Shown here: piece after piece, positions 30,763 to 39,684 of the stretch
Position numbering within the stretch: the stretch's first letter is position 1
How the letters are laid out: the number at the start of each line of letters is the position of its first letter
Origin: Enterococcus raffinosus
Lineage (GTDB): Bacteria; Bacillota; Bacilli; Lactobacillales; Enterococcaceae
Assembly (NCBI RefSeq): GCF_018917525.1
Contig: NZ_JAHLOS010000038.1
Location: 1 to 39,932 of the forward strand
DNA: 39,932 nucleotides
Reading direction: 5' to 3'
Translations under genes and position numbers: made by a program
Notes under the pieces: model-generated
Told to the model about the DNA's origin: nothing
The model's database searches: none
Seen by the model: only the letters and a program-made list of their open reading frames with translations

Positions 30763-31619
30763 TGGAGCAGACAGCAGTAGAAGCTAAAGAAAAGCTATTA
30801 ACAAAAAAAGATGTAGTTAAAGCCTTTTGGCGTTGGACATTTTTCTCGCATGCAAATTACAACTATGAGCGGTTACAGGCAACTGGAGTTGTTCATGCCT
30901 TTAGTCCGATTTTGAAAAAGCTGTATGGCAAAGATGAAGACGAAATGAAATCAGCACTAGAGCGTCACATGCAGTTTTTTAATACCGAGCCATCTTTTGG
31001 CGGTCCGATTTTAGCCATGACGATTGCGATGGAAGAAGAACGAGCATTGGGAGCAGACATTAATGATCAAACGATCAATGGATTGAAAACAGGATTAATG
31101 GGTCCCTTAGCGGGGATTGGCGATACCTTGTGGCAAGGAACCTTGATACCAATTCTGCTCTCCTTTACGCTGCCATTTGGTGCGAAGGGAAATATTTTTA
31201 TGGGACCTGTCCTATTCTTTGCCCTCCATTGGATCATTATGACTGTCATTGCCTACTTCTTATGGATTCAAGGCTATGAGCAAGGAAAAGAAGGCATCCA
31301 GAAGATGATGGCAGGCGGACGCCTTTCCTATATCATGACCTTCTCGCAAACATTGGGGGCGATCGTGATCGGTTCGCTGGCAGCCAATTTTGTTAAAATC
31401 GCCACCCCATTAAGTATACATTTGAGCGGGAAAGAAAATCTGTCGATTCAAACCGATGTGCTAGATGCATTGGTCAAAGGCATCTTGCCGTTGGGTGTGA
31501 CTTTGTTGACCTATTATTTATTGAAGCATAAAAAATATACCCCGACAAAGGTATTAGTTATTCAAATTGTGGGCGGTGCGATTTTAGCCGCGATTGGTTT
31601 GATTGTGAACTCAATATAA
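30762..31619 (+). CDS. Mannose-family PTS, EIID component
   Basis: The 285-residue protein is a mannose-class EIID: TKKDVVKAFWRWTFFSHANYNYERLQATGVVHAF at the start, the conserved HMQFFNTEPSFGGPILAMTIAMEE near residue 70, and TGLMGPLAGIGDTLWQGTLIPI. The C-terminal part is hydrophobic. It pairs with EIIC in the membrane and its start is translationally coupled to it by a 1-nt overlap. It is the operon's last gene, followed by an 18-bp terminator stem. Confidence 0.95.
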   Translation: MEQTAVEAKEKLLTKKDVVKAFWRWTFFSHANYNYERLQATGVVHAFSPILKKLYGKDEDEMKSALERHMQFFNTEPSFGGPILAMTIAMEEERALGADINDQTINGLKTGLMGPLAGIGDTLWQGTLIPILLSFTLPFGAKGNIFMGPVLFFALHWIIMTVIAYFLWIQGYEQGKEGIQKMMAGGRLSYIMTFSQTLGAIVIGSLAANFVKIATPLSIHLSGKENLSIQTDVLDALVKGILPLGVTLLTYYLLKHKKYTPTKVLVIQIVGGAILAAIGLIVNSI

Positions 31620-31629
31620 GTGAATCAAT

Positions 31630-31679
31630 GACGTCAACTAAAAACAAGGGAAACTTTGTTTTTAGTTGACGTCGTTTTT
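31630..31679 (+). terminator. Strong terminator after the PTS operon
   Basis: GACGTCAACTAAAAACAA and TTGTTTTTAGTTGACGTC form a perfect 18-bp stem around GGGAAACT, followed by GTTTTTG. Confidence 0.9.
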
Positions 31680-32334
31680 GCTTGATTTAAGAAGAATAAA
31701 AGCATATTTAACACGAGAAAAAGCAGTATTTCATGTAATTAAAAAATTTTGATGGCAGAGCTTCTGCAATTAACGTGTATCTGAGAATCGCGAATTCTAG
31801 CGGGTGTGATTTCATTCGAGGGTTTTGATTGATTAAGTTAGGAATCATTGATATTACAAAGATTGGTTTATTAAATCTGATGAAAATAGCCTTTGAAGCA
31901 ACTGTAAACATGAATACTTTTTGAATAGTCATTAATGTAAAAAAAGTGACAAACATACGAACGAACAAGAAAGAAATTGTCATGTTCATACTGGTAAAAA
32001 AAGTGAAAATTAGAGAGTAGGGTAGCTAGACGTAAATAGTCTTTTTTGATTGAGTATTTTTAATGTAAGAGAGAGGTCAGTCTGATACCAGCATTTTTTA
32101 TTTTGTAAATAACTAAAATAGAAATAGTTTAATTTTAAGATAGATTAAATAATTTAAATTTACAAATTAAAAATCTCTTCGAGTATTGTATTTATATTTA
32201 GGGTGTTTTATAATTTATTAACTGATAGCGATTATTTTCGACTTATTTCTATAATGAAATAAATCGCAAGTAAATTATAGTAGTCACTATTAACGCTTAC
32301 AGCTATTAAAAAATCATGAAAGGTGTTAGTGGTT
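31680..32334 (+). promoter_or_regulatory. Long AT-rich upstream region of the adhesin gene
   Basis: No convincing gene is present. A probable promoter has TTGTAT at 32186-32191 and TATAAT at 32209-32214 with 17 bp spacing, about 120 bp before the adhesin start. In the predicted leader, TTATTTC (near 32244) and GAAATAA flank TATAAT, nested inside GCGATT/AATCGC. This gives a composite inverted repeat from about 32228 to 32269 that could fold or bind a regulator. The part from 31680 to 32180 shows only short frames without binding sites. Confidence 0.5.
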
Positions 32335-35300
32335 ATGAGAAACAAATTAGTTGTATTTGGGTTGATTATACTGTTGGTTTTACAAACCCTAAGTCCTGCT
32401 TTTGCTTATGCGCAAGGCACCACTGAATCAACGACGAATTCAACAGAGCAAAAGGAGACGGTAGCTTCTTCAACAAAGCCATCCGCTGCAACGTCAGCAC
32501 CATCGTCTTCATCAAATAATGAAGAGAAAACGGCTGAAAAAAGCAGTTCGACGGATTCAGTTGAAGCGAGTAAAGCAACAGTAGAATCAGAAAGTAAAGA
32601 GCAGCCAAAGAAACAAGCTCGTGCAGCAATTACTGATAATATTTTCAGTTCAGTAAAAATGTACAAAATTAATGGAGATGAAGTTCAGCCGAATGATACC
32701 CTACCTAACATGACTGGGATAAAGCTGGCGTTACAATTCTCTTTTACAAACAAGAATTATCAAACAGGAGATACCTTCACAACACAGCTTCCTGCACAGG
32801 TAGCGATTGCTAAAGATCTATCCGGCAGCTTTAGTCCAATGACTTCAGCCGAATGGTCGATAAACGCAGCTACTAAAGAATTAACAATTACTTTCTTAGA
32901 AGATAACGTATCTTCAGAGGTTTATGATTTAACATTGGTAACCTCCCTTGAGAAAGTAACAGGTATTGATGAGGAAAATCAAAAAATCGTTTTTGATACC
33001 GCGCCGACACCAACAAGCTTTTCAATAGAAATGACTTCAAGTGTTGATCCAGGAAAAAATAGTATGGCATTGACAATGGATACGTTGAATCCTAAGAAAG
33101 CTGATTTAACGTCAGTATTCAACTTGGATCGTACAGACAACACTGACCGGATGTATCGAATCGAAGCGTACAACAATAACAGTAAAATTAGTTTTGATTC
33201 CGTCAAAGTATACGCTAGTGATGTTGACTTTAATGGTACCTTGGTCGGCAGTAAAACCTTATTGACCAAGGACGTTGATTATGAAATCGTCTATAAGAAT
33301 GCCGGGACGACTCGTGCGACAGCAGAAATTCAATTGAAAAATTCCATTGGGAAAAAGGCGATAATTGCTGAATCAGTTGTTTCTGGGATTGATGGAAAGA
33401 ATTACGTGGATGAATCTGTTACAGGTAATGAGTACAACTATTTCTATGCGTATTCATATACTTACGAGAATGGCAGCCAATTAAATTCTTCCTCTACGTC
33501 TAAAACGTTTGTGACTTTGCAACCTTTGGAAGCGAAAGGGAAAATCAATCAAGAAACTGGCGCCATCGATTGGGAGATTAAGTATAATTTTAACGAGCAG
33601 CATCTAACAAGTGCTTCACAGCTGCTTACAGATTTAACTGATCAAGGTGTGGAGTTCGTTGCTGGTTCAATCAGTATTGAAAAGGTTGGCTTTAATTATA
33701 CTAGCGGCAACAACTATGAGGTGGTTTCCCAAGGTGACGGCGCCGGTGATTTTACAGTTTCGACTGATAACTCAGGCTCGTTAGCCTTTACGCCTAAGAG
33801 TAATACGACTCAGGCATATGTAATCAAATACTCCACCAAAATTACTGATCCGACTGAACGGATTATTAAAAATAAGGTGACTAATGGAACGGTCACGAAG
33901 GAAGCACAAGTGAGTCTTATTCCGAATCTTTTATCAAAAGAAGCGGGAACGATCGATATTTTCAATCGGACGATGGAGTGGAATATCACCGTCAACGCTG
34001 AGAAATATACGATGAAAAACCCTGTCGTTCATGATTACTTTATTGGCGCGGTCAAGGATTATACTGGACTTACGATCAATAAAAAGATTTCTGACACCGA
34101 ATCTGTTCCGTTAGTGGAAAATGTCGACTACAAAATAACTCGATTTGATGAGAATGGTTCGCCAGTCGGGGCACAACCGAATGTCAATGGCGCACCAGAT
34201 GATTTTAACGGCGGTGTGCGAATCGACTTCCTTGGTGATTACAATGAATTAAAGGATACACTGGTCATTACAATCAAAACTAAGATTGAAACATCCGATC
34301 AGAGAACAGAAATCAAAAACAAGGCAACGCTAAATTATGGTGATACTCCAGGAGTTATCGAGTATGAGGCCAAAGGAACCTTTGTCGATCCTTATTACAC
34401 AGGCGGAGCAAAATTAGCTCAAAATGCTAGTACGACGGGGAACTATTTGTATCAAAATTGGCTGGTCTTTTTAAATTCTACTGGGGAAAAATTCAATTTA
34501 ACGAAAATGGAAGACAGCTTGCCTGCTGGCACAGAGCTGGTTCCAGGATCTCTGCGTTTTGAAGAGGTCACAAGCCAGTCAATGATTGATAATATGTCAC
34601 GCTATTTAACGAATGATTATAACTTGGTTCAAGAAGGTTCAGATGTTTATCCAACGAAGATTGATACTGAGAATAATCAAATTAATTTGGAGTTTGGCAA
34701 TTTGGGTGCTAAGCGTGTATATGTGAAGTACCGGACACGGATCAAGCGAGATTGGTATGTTTATAGTCGTTTGGATAATGTGGCGAAAGTCACCTATGAC
34801 GCGAAGGCGCCAGCCGAATATAAAGCCAGTCTGTATGCATACAATTATGAATATGCGCTGCTAAAATCTGTAGCAAAAGATCCATCAAAAGAAAACGTAG
34901 CGAATTGGACCGTTACCACGAGAAATATTTCAGCAGATCTACCCGTTCAAGATCCTGTGATTACAGATACCTTGACACCAGGTACAACTAACGCGGCCTA
35001 TGATCCAACGTCCTTTGTGGTTACCGATACAGCTACTAATGAGAAAATCAGTACAGATCATTATAGCTTGTCGATTACAGGGAATACATTCAAAATTACT
35101 TTTTCTGATTACAAAGCCGAGAGTAATATTCAAGTGAAATACAATACGGTCAGTGAATTCCCAGGGGGAGTCAGGAACCTTTCGCAGGTAAGCTCTACCA
35201 GCTATGGTGCGTTGAGCACTTCCTACCGACAAGCGAATGCATCCGTGAATTTAAGCTTTACTAGCGGTAGCGGAACTGGGGTAGTGAAGACCGCCGATCT

Positions 35301-37149
35301 ATCCGTCTTGAAGGTAAATGAGAAGGACGAGCCTTTGGCAGGTGCAACCTTTGAAATCCTTAAAGAAGACGGAACAGAAACAGGCCTTAAAGCCGATACC
35401 GACGATACTGGTGAGGTAACCTTTACGGGATTACCGTTAGGCAACTACCTATTGAAGGAAAGCAAGGCACCAAATGGGTATGAAATCAATCCTGATTACG
35501 AAACCGGCAAAGCAATCACTTTAGTCGAAGATATGGACACGATAAAAGTTGTCAATAAAGAAACCATTCCAAACAGTATCGAACTTACTAAAACAGATAG
35601 TCAAACAGATGAGCCTTTAGCTGGAGCGAAATTCAAACTTGAAAAGGCTGATGGTGAATTAGTCAGCGAGGATCATGAAACGGACGCAGATGGACAATTT
35701 AAGGTGACCGGTCTGCCGAAAGGTGACTATCAATTTGTAGAAACAGCAGCACCTGCAGGCTACCAAAAAGATGACACTCCTGTTGAGTTCTCGATCACTG
35801 AACGCCAAGGGCAAGTCATCAATCTTAAGAAAACTAATACGTTAGCACCAGGAGCAGTACGATTGACCAAAATCGATGATCAATCGAAAGAAACATTGAA
35901 AGGCGCGATTTTCCAATTACAGGATAGTGATGGAGAGATTGTAAAAGACAACTTGGCTACCGATGGGTACGGAATTTTAGAAGTAAAAGATTTAGCACCC
36001 GGTGATTATCAATTTGTCGAAACACAAGCACCGACTGGTTATGAAAAAGATTCAACACCAATTGAGTTCACTATTACAAAAGCTCAAGCTAAAGCTGCTG
36101 AAGTTGAAAAAACCAATACAAAATCACCAGCGGAACCAGGTACAGTCACATTGACCAAAACAGATGCGAAAACAGGAGAAGCTTTATCTGGTGCGGTCTT
36201 TGAATTGCAGGACAGCAAAGGAAAAGCAATAGAAACAGATGTTGAGTTAGTGACAGACATATCTGGCAAGCTTAAGTTTAAACTTGGGACGATGGCTCCG
36301 GGAACCTATCAATTGGTGGAAACCGAAGCCCCAACAGGCTATGAAAAAGATGCGACGCCAGTGAAATTTACGATTAAAGATCAAAGCGACACAATCGAGC
36401 TAACAAAGACCAACAAAGCGATTAGTGGTGTCATTTTAGAAAAAGTTGATGGTGCCACCAACCAGCCTTTAGCTGGCGCAGAATTCATTTTACAAACACA
36501 AGCAGGAAAAACAATTGAGACTGATGAAAAAATGATCACGGATGGTAACGGCCGTTTAGCGGTAAAAGGCTTAGATCCCGGTGATTACCAGTTGGTTGAA
36601 ACCAAAGCACCTGCTGGCTATAAATTGGATGCAAAACCAGTGCCATTTACGATTAAAGAAAAACAAACAAGTCCTGTTCGAGTAAAGAAAACGAATAAGG
36701 GTCTGACTTGTACCGTTGTGTTGAGAAAAATTGACAGCAAAACAGGCGAAGGATTGGCAGATGCGACATTTGCTTTACAGGATCAGCAAGGGAAGGTCTT
36801 AAAGGATAAATTGAGGACCGATGAAACAGGAAACCTTACTGTGACAGACTTGAAACCTGGGAAATACCAACTAGCGGAAACCGAGGCGCCTAAGGGGTAT
36901 ATATTGAATACCAAACCAGTGACCTTCCAATTAACCGAAGCGAAGAAGCAGTTGGTTACAGTCAGAAAAGAAAATGTGAAGGCGAGCGGAAAAGCTGGCA
37001 ATACAGTATCTACTTCTACTAGCTATGTCCGACGCAACCATACGTACCTGCCTAAAACAGGCGAACAAAGATCAACTATTTTGATAATCGCTGGTATTAT
37101 CATAGTGTTAGTTGCAGGTGGCGTAATCTACTTCAAACGTAAAAAATAA
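32335..37149 (+). CDS. LPXTG-anchored adhesin with six SpaA/Cna-B-type repeats
   Basis: This surface protein has about 1604 residues. It has a signal peptide (residues 1 to about 27, ending AYA), a Ser/Thr-rich low-complexity stalk to about residue 95, then roughly 880 residues of beta-rich adhesin domains with repeated IDW/MEWNI and ITDTLTPGT-like units, as in isopeptide-forming MSCRAMMs. Six repeats of about 95 residues follow, starting near 983, 1080, 1171, 1266, 1362 and 1456. Each has a Lys early (L-K-D), GA-F-L and a closing ET-AP-GY, which is consistent with Lys-Asn/Glu isopeptide cross-links. LPKTG at about 1572-1576, a hydrophobic helix and KRKK form the sortase A signal. ATG 32335 is preceded by AAAGGTG. 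No sortase gene is adjacent. Host or surface binding is inferred. Confidence 0.92.
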   Translation: MRNKLVVFGLIILLVLQTLSPAFAYAQGTTESTTNSTEQKETVASSTKPSAATSAPSSSSNNEEKTAEKSSSTDSVEASKATVESESKEQPKKQARAAITDNIFSSVKMYKINGDEVQPNDTLPNMTGIKLALQFSFTNKNYQTGDTFTTQLPAQVAIAKDLSGSFSPMTSAEWSINAATKELTITFLEDNVSSEVYDLTLVTSLEKVTGIDEENQKIVFDTAPTPTSFSIEMTSSVDPGKNSMALTMDTLNPKKADLTSVFNLDRTDNTDRMYRIEAYNNNSKISFDSVKVYASDVDFNGTLVGSKTLLTKDVDYEIVYKNAGTTRATAEIQLKNSIGKKAIIAESVVSGIDGKNYVDESVTGNEYNYFYAYSYTYENGSQLNSSSTSKTFVTLQPLEAKGKINQETGAIDWEIKYNFNEQHLTSASQLLTDLTDQGVEFVAGSISIEKVGFNYTSGNNYEVVSQGDGAGDFTVSTDNSGSLAFTPKSNTTQAYVIKYSTKITDPTERIIKNKVTNGTVTKEAQVSLIPNLLSKEAGTIDIFNRTMEWNITVNAEKYTMKNPVVHDYFIGAVKDYTGLTINKKISDTESVPLVENVDYKITRFDENGSPVGAQPNVNGAPDDFNGGVRIDFLGDYNELKDTLVITIKTKIETSDQRTEIKNKATLNYGDTPGVIEYEAKGTFVDPYYTGGAKLAQNASTTGNYLYQNWLVFLNSTGEKFNLTKMEDSLPAGTELVPGSLRFEEVTSQSMIDNMSRYLTNDYNLVQEGSDVYPTKIDTENNQINLEFGNLGAKRVYVKYRTRIKRDWYVYSRLDNVAKVTYDAKAPAEYKASLYAYNYEYALLKSVAKDPSKENVANWTVTTRNISADLPVQDPVITDTLTPGTTNAAYDPTSFVVTDTATNEKISTDHYSLSITGNTFKITFSDYKAESNIQVKYNTVSEFPGGVRNLSQVSSTSYGALSTSYRQANASVNLSFTSGSGTGVVKTADLSVLKVNEKDEPLAGATFEILKEDGTETGLKADTDDTGEVTFTGLPLGNYLLKESKAPNGYEINPDYETGKAITLVEDMDTIKVVNKETIPNSIELTKTDSQTDEPLAGAKFKLEKADGELVSEDHETDADGQFKVTGLPKGDYQFVETAAPAGYQKDDTPVEFSITERQGQVINLKKTNTLAPGAVRLTKIDDQSKETLKGAIFQLQDSDGEIVKDNLATDGYGILEVKDLAPGDYQFVETQAPTGYEKDSTPIEFTITKAQAKAAEVEKTNTKSPAEPGTVTLTKTDAKTGEALSGAVFELQDSKGKAIETDVELVTDISGKLKFKLGTMAPGTYQLVETEAPTGYEKDATPVKFTIKDQSDTIELTKTNKAISGVILEKVDGATNQPLAGAEFILQTQAGKTIETDEKMITDGNGRLAVKGLDPGDYQLVETKAPAGYKLDAKPVPFTIKEKQTSPVRVKKTNKGLTCTVVLRKIDSKTGEGLADATFALQDQQGKVLKDKLRTDETGNLTVTDLKPGKYQLAETEAPKGYILNTKPVTFQLTEAKKQLVTVRKENVKASGKAGNTVSTSTSYVRRNHTYLPKTGEQRSTILIIAGIIIVLVAGGVIYFKRKK

Positions 37150-37159
37150 TTTTTGAATA

Positions 37160-37195
37160 AATCCGGTTAGCTAAGCTGCTAGCCGGATTTGTTTT
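37160..37195 (+). terminator. Terminator after the adhesin gene
   Basis: AATCCGGTTAGC pairs with GCTAGCCGGATT (one wobble) around TAAGCT, followed by TGTTTTG. Confidence 0.85.
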
Positions 37196-37252
37196 GTCCT
37201 TCGTTTCATTGTATTTTATAGATACTAGAAAACATATGAGGACGGTGTCAAA

Positions 37253-37882
37253 ATGGGAAATCAGTTTGTACGGATAGATGAAAAGAATTGGAAACGAGCG
37301 ATGCATTGTCAGGTATTTAGAAATAGTGTGGAACCGGCTTTTTGCGTGACCTTTGAGCTGGATATCACCAACTTTCTAAACAAGATTCGCGAGAAAAAAT
37401 ATTCCTTCACTTTTGCGCTGGTCTATAGTGTTTCAGTTTGTGCCAATCAAATTGAAGAATTTCGCTATCGTTTCTTGGATGGAGATGTGGTTCTTTATGA
37501 TCGAATCGACACCGCTTTTACTTACCTTAATCAAGACACCGAATTGTTCAAAGTCGTGAATGTGCCATTAACAGAAAGCCTTGAAGAATACATCATCTTA
37601 GCAACCAAAACGGCGGAAGAACAGCAGGCGTATTTCACCGGTCCTTTAGGCAATGATGTCTATCAATTTTCGCCGATGCCGTGGGTGAGCTATACCCATA
37701 TTTCACACACCAATGCTGGTAAAAAGGATAATGCTACGCCGTTATTCGATTGGGGAAAATATTTCCAGCGTGACGGTCGCACGTTGCTACCATTCTCTGT
37801 TCAAGCACATCATTCCTTTGTTGATGGTCTGCATGTTGGTAAACTGGCGGATACTTTACAAGCATATTTGGATGCTTTCTAA
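37253..37882 (+). CDS. Chloramphenicol acetyltransferase-like protein
   Basis: The 209-residue protein has the CAT fold signature near its end: QAHHSFVDGLHVG, with His187 in the place of the catalytic histidine of the HHxxxDG motif. It also has the family's N-terminal IDEKNWKRAMHCQVF and MPWVSYTHI segments. CAT enzymes are cytosolic trimers that acetylate chloramphenicol from acetyl-CoA. The sequence differs from the classic plasmid-borne enzymes as I recall them, and the lack of flanking mobile elements suggests a chromosomal housekeeping gene. Resistance activity is therefore uncertain. GAGGACGG upstream is a weak binding site. The glycosylase gene follows after 43 bp. Confidence 0.8.
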   Translation: MGNQFVRIDEKNWKRAMHCQVFRNSVEPAFCVTFELDITNFLNKIREKKYSFTFALVYSVSVCANQIEEFRYRFLDGDVVLYDRIDTAFTYLNQDTELFKVVNVPLTESLEEYIILATKTAEEQQAYFTGPLGNDVYQFSPMPWVSYTHISHTNAGKKDNATPLFDWGKYFQRDGRTLLPFSVQAHHSFVDGLHVGKLADTLQAYLDAF

Positions 37883-37925
37883 TATAATGGATAGCAAATC
37901 AAATAATTGTTGGTGAGGAAGAACA

Positions 37926-38597
37926 ATGATCACGAATATTGAAGAATTGTATGAAGCATTTAGTCAAGTCATGACGCATAAACGCTGGTGGGACACGGAT
38001 AATAAATGGGAAATCTTACTAGGTGCGGTCTTGGTTCAGAATACCAATTGGCGAAACGTCGATTATGCATTGGAAAATTTATATCAAGCGACCCAATTTT
38101 TACCAGAAAAGATAGTAGCACTGGAAGAGCTTCAGTTGCAGGAATTGATTCGACCAAGCGGGTTTTACAAAGGCAAATCAAAGACGATTCTTGCGCTGTT
38201 GACTTGGTTGGAAGAGTATCAATTCGATTTATCAACGCTTGCAGAAAAAGATTTTTCAGCGCTGCGCAAAGAATTATTGGCGATCAAGGGTATCGGTGAA
38301 GAGACGGCCGATGCTTTGCTGGTGTATGTCTTTGATCAGTCGACCTTCATCGCAGACAAGTATGCACAACGAATGTTTGAAAAATTCGGCTTTGTTTCGA
38401 CTGGCTATAAACAATTAAAAAGTAAAATTGTTTGGCCCGAAGCAATGGACACACTGAAGGCGCAAAATCTCCATGGCTGGATCATTGAATACGGACAAGT
38501 CTATCTGAAAAATGACGAGATCTGGCAAAGTGGACCGCTAAAAAACTTTAAGCTGAAATTAAGCGCCAAGGAGGAAAAGCAGTCAAAAAGAGCCTAA
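37926..38597 (+). CDS. HhH-GPD DNA glycosylase, MagIII-like
   Basis: The 223-residue protein belongs to the endonuclease III superfamily. It has VLVQNTNWRNVDYALENL near residue 35, the helix-hairpin-helix LLAIKGIGEETADALLVY (118-134) and the catalytic Asp144 in FIADKYAQRMF. The endonuclease III lysine (GVGRKTA) is replaced by Glu126, and the four-cysteine iron-sulfur motif is absent. Both fit the monofunctional 3-methyladenine glycosylase MagIII of Helicobacter better than Nth. It probably removes alkylated bases. The binding site GTGAGGAAG precedes the ATG. Confidence 0.85.
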   Translation: MITNIEELYEAFSQVMTHKRWWDTDNKWEILLGAVLVQNTNWRNVDYALENLYQATQFLPEKIVALEELQLQELIRPSGFYKGKSKTILALLTWLEEYQFDLSTLAEKDFSALRKELLAIKGIGEETADALLVYVFDQSTFIADKYAQRMFEKFGFVSTGYKQLKSKIVWPEAMDTLKAQNLHGWIIEYGQVYLKNDEIWQSGPLKNFKLKLSAKEEKQSKRA

Positions 38598-38702
38598 GCT
38601 TTTCTTCAAAAGTCTTTCGTGGTATAACATGTCAAGAATCAAACAACAGGTCTTAGTTAAAAAAATAAGTATCTATTACGAGAATAAGGGGCAATGGAAT
38701 AA

Positions 38703-39455
38703 ATGGTCACATTAAAATCAAAGCGAGAAATCAACCAGATGAAGGAATCGGGCGCGATTTTAGCAGGGATTCATAAACAATTACGGGAGATCATCAAACC
38801 AAGGATCACAACGAAGGAAATTGATCAATTTGTTCAAGAAAAGATCGAGGCAGCTGGAGCGACGGCTGCACAAATCGGCTTCGAAGGCTATGAATTCGCC
38901 ACCTGTACTAGCGTGAACGATGAAATCTGTCATGGTTTTCCTTCAAATTATCGGTTAAAATCCGGAGATGTCTTGAAAGTTGACTTCTGTGTCGATTATC
39001 ACGGTGCCATCTCAGATAGCTGCTGGACGTATGCAGTTGGTGAAATCACACCAGAACATCAGACATTGATGGATGTGACAAAAGAAGCGTTGATGATCGG
39101 GATCGCTCAAGCACAGGTCGGAAATCGTGTAGGCGATATCGGCCATGCCATTCAAACCTATGCTGAGGGAAAAGGTTATGGTGTGGTACAAGATTTTCTA
39201 GCTCATGGCATCGGACCAACGATTCATGAAGAGCCTTTCTTTCCGCATTTTGGCGCAGCTGGAAAAGGCACACGCCTGAAGGAAGGAATGACCATCACGA
39301 TCGAACCGATGATCACGACCGGAACATGGGAAGCGGGCATCGACATGAATGGCTGGACTGCTCGTACGCTGGATGGTAGTTTTTGCGCTCAATACGAGCA
39401 TTCCATCGCGATTACTAAAGATGGTCCAGTAATTATGACAGAACAAGAAGCATAA
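38703..39455 (+). CDS. map: Type I methionine aminopeptidase
   Basis: The 250-residue metalloprotease removes N-terminal methionine from new proteins. All five metal ligands are present: Asp94, Asp105, His168, Glu201 and Glu232, with His77 (ICHGFP) as a substrate-side residue. The length matches type Ia enzymes without the zinc-finger extension. GGGGCAATGGA upstream carries a weak binding site 10 nt before the ATG. It is not in the usual ribosomal-protein context, so it may be a second copy, as occurs in several Firmicutes. Confidence 0.94.
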   Translation: MVTLKSKREINQMKESGAILAGIHKQLREIIKPRITTKEIDQFVQEKIEAAGATAAQIGFEGYEFATCTSVNDEICHGFPSNYRLKSGDVLKVDFCVDYHGAISDSCWTYAVGEITPEHQTLMDVTKEALMIGIAQAQVGNRVGDIGHAIQTYAEGKGYGVVQDFLAHGIGPTIHEEPFFPHFGAAGKGTRLKEGMTITIEPMITTGTWEAGIDMNGWTARTLDGSFCAQYEHSIAITKDGPVIMTEQEA

Positions 39456-39461
39456 TTTTTG

Positions 39462-39497
39462 AAAAGGAGAATTCGTGAGGACGAGTTCTCCTTTTTT
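39462..39497 (+). terminator. Terminator after map
   Basis: AAAAGGAGAATTCGT pairs with ACGAGTTCTCCTTTT (one wobble) around GAGG, extending into TTTTTTG. Confidence 0.85.
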
Positions 39498-39608
39498 GTT
39501 ATTTGAATAATCCAAAAATTTCGTTTTATCAAACTTTATGACTCGAATTGTTGTCGTCAATTCAAAATTTTTAGTCAAAATTAAAATTAAAGGTATTTCA
39601 TTTTTCTA

Positions 39609-39638
39609 TTTACAATGCTCTTTTCGTTGTTATATTAT
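39609..39638 (+). promoter_or_regulatory. Probable promoter of the truncated last gene
   Basis: TTTACA at 39609-39614 is followed by TATATT at 39631-39636 (16 bp spacing) or TATTAT at 39633-39638 (18 bp), about 50 bp before the start codon of the last gene. Confidence 0.5.
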
Positions 39639-39684
39639 ATGGTTGTTAAATGATGAAAGCGCTATAAGGGTGGAGGAATAGACA

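Noticed and set aside
31708-31989. 93-codon minus-strand frame between the PTS operon and the adhesin
   Set aside because: The hydrophobic start and AT-rich content lack a binding site or family signature; likely open by composition.
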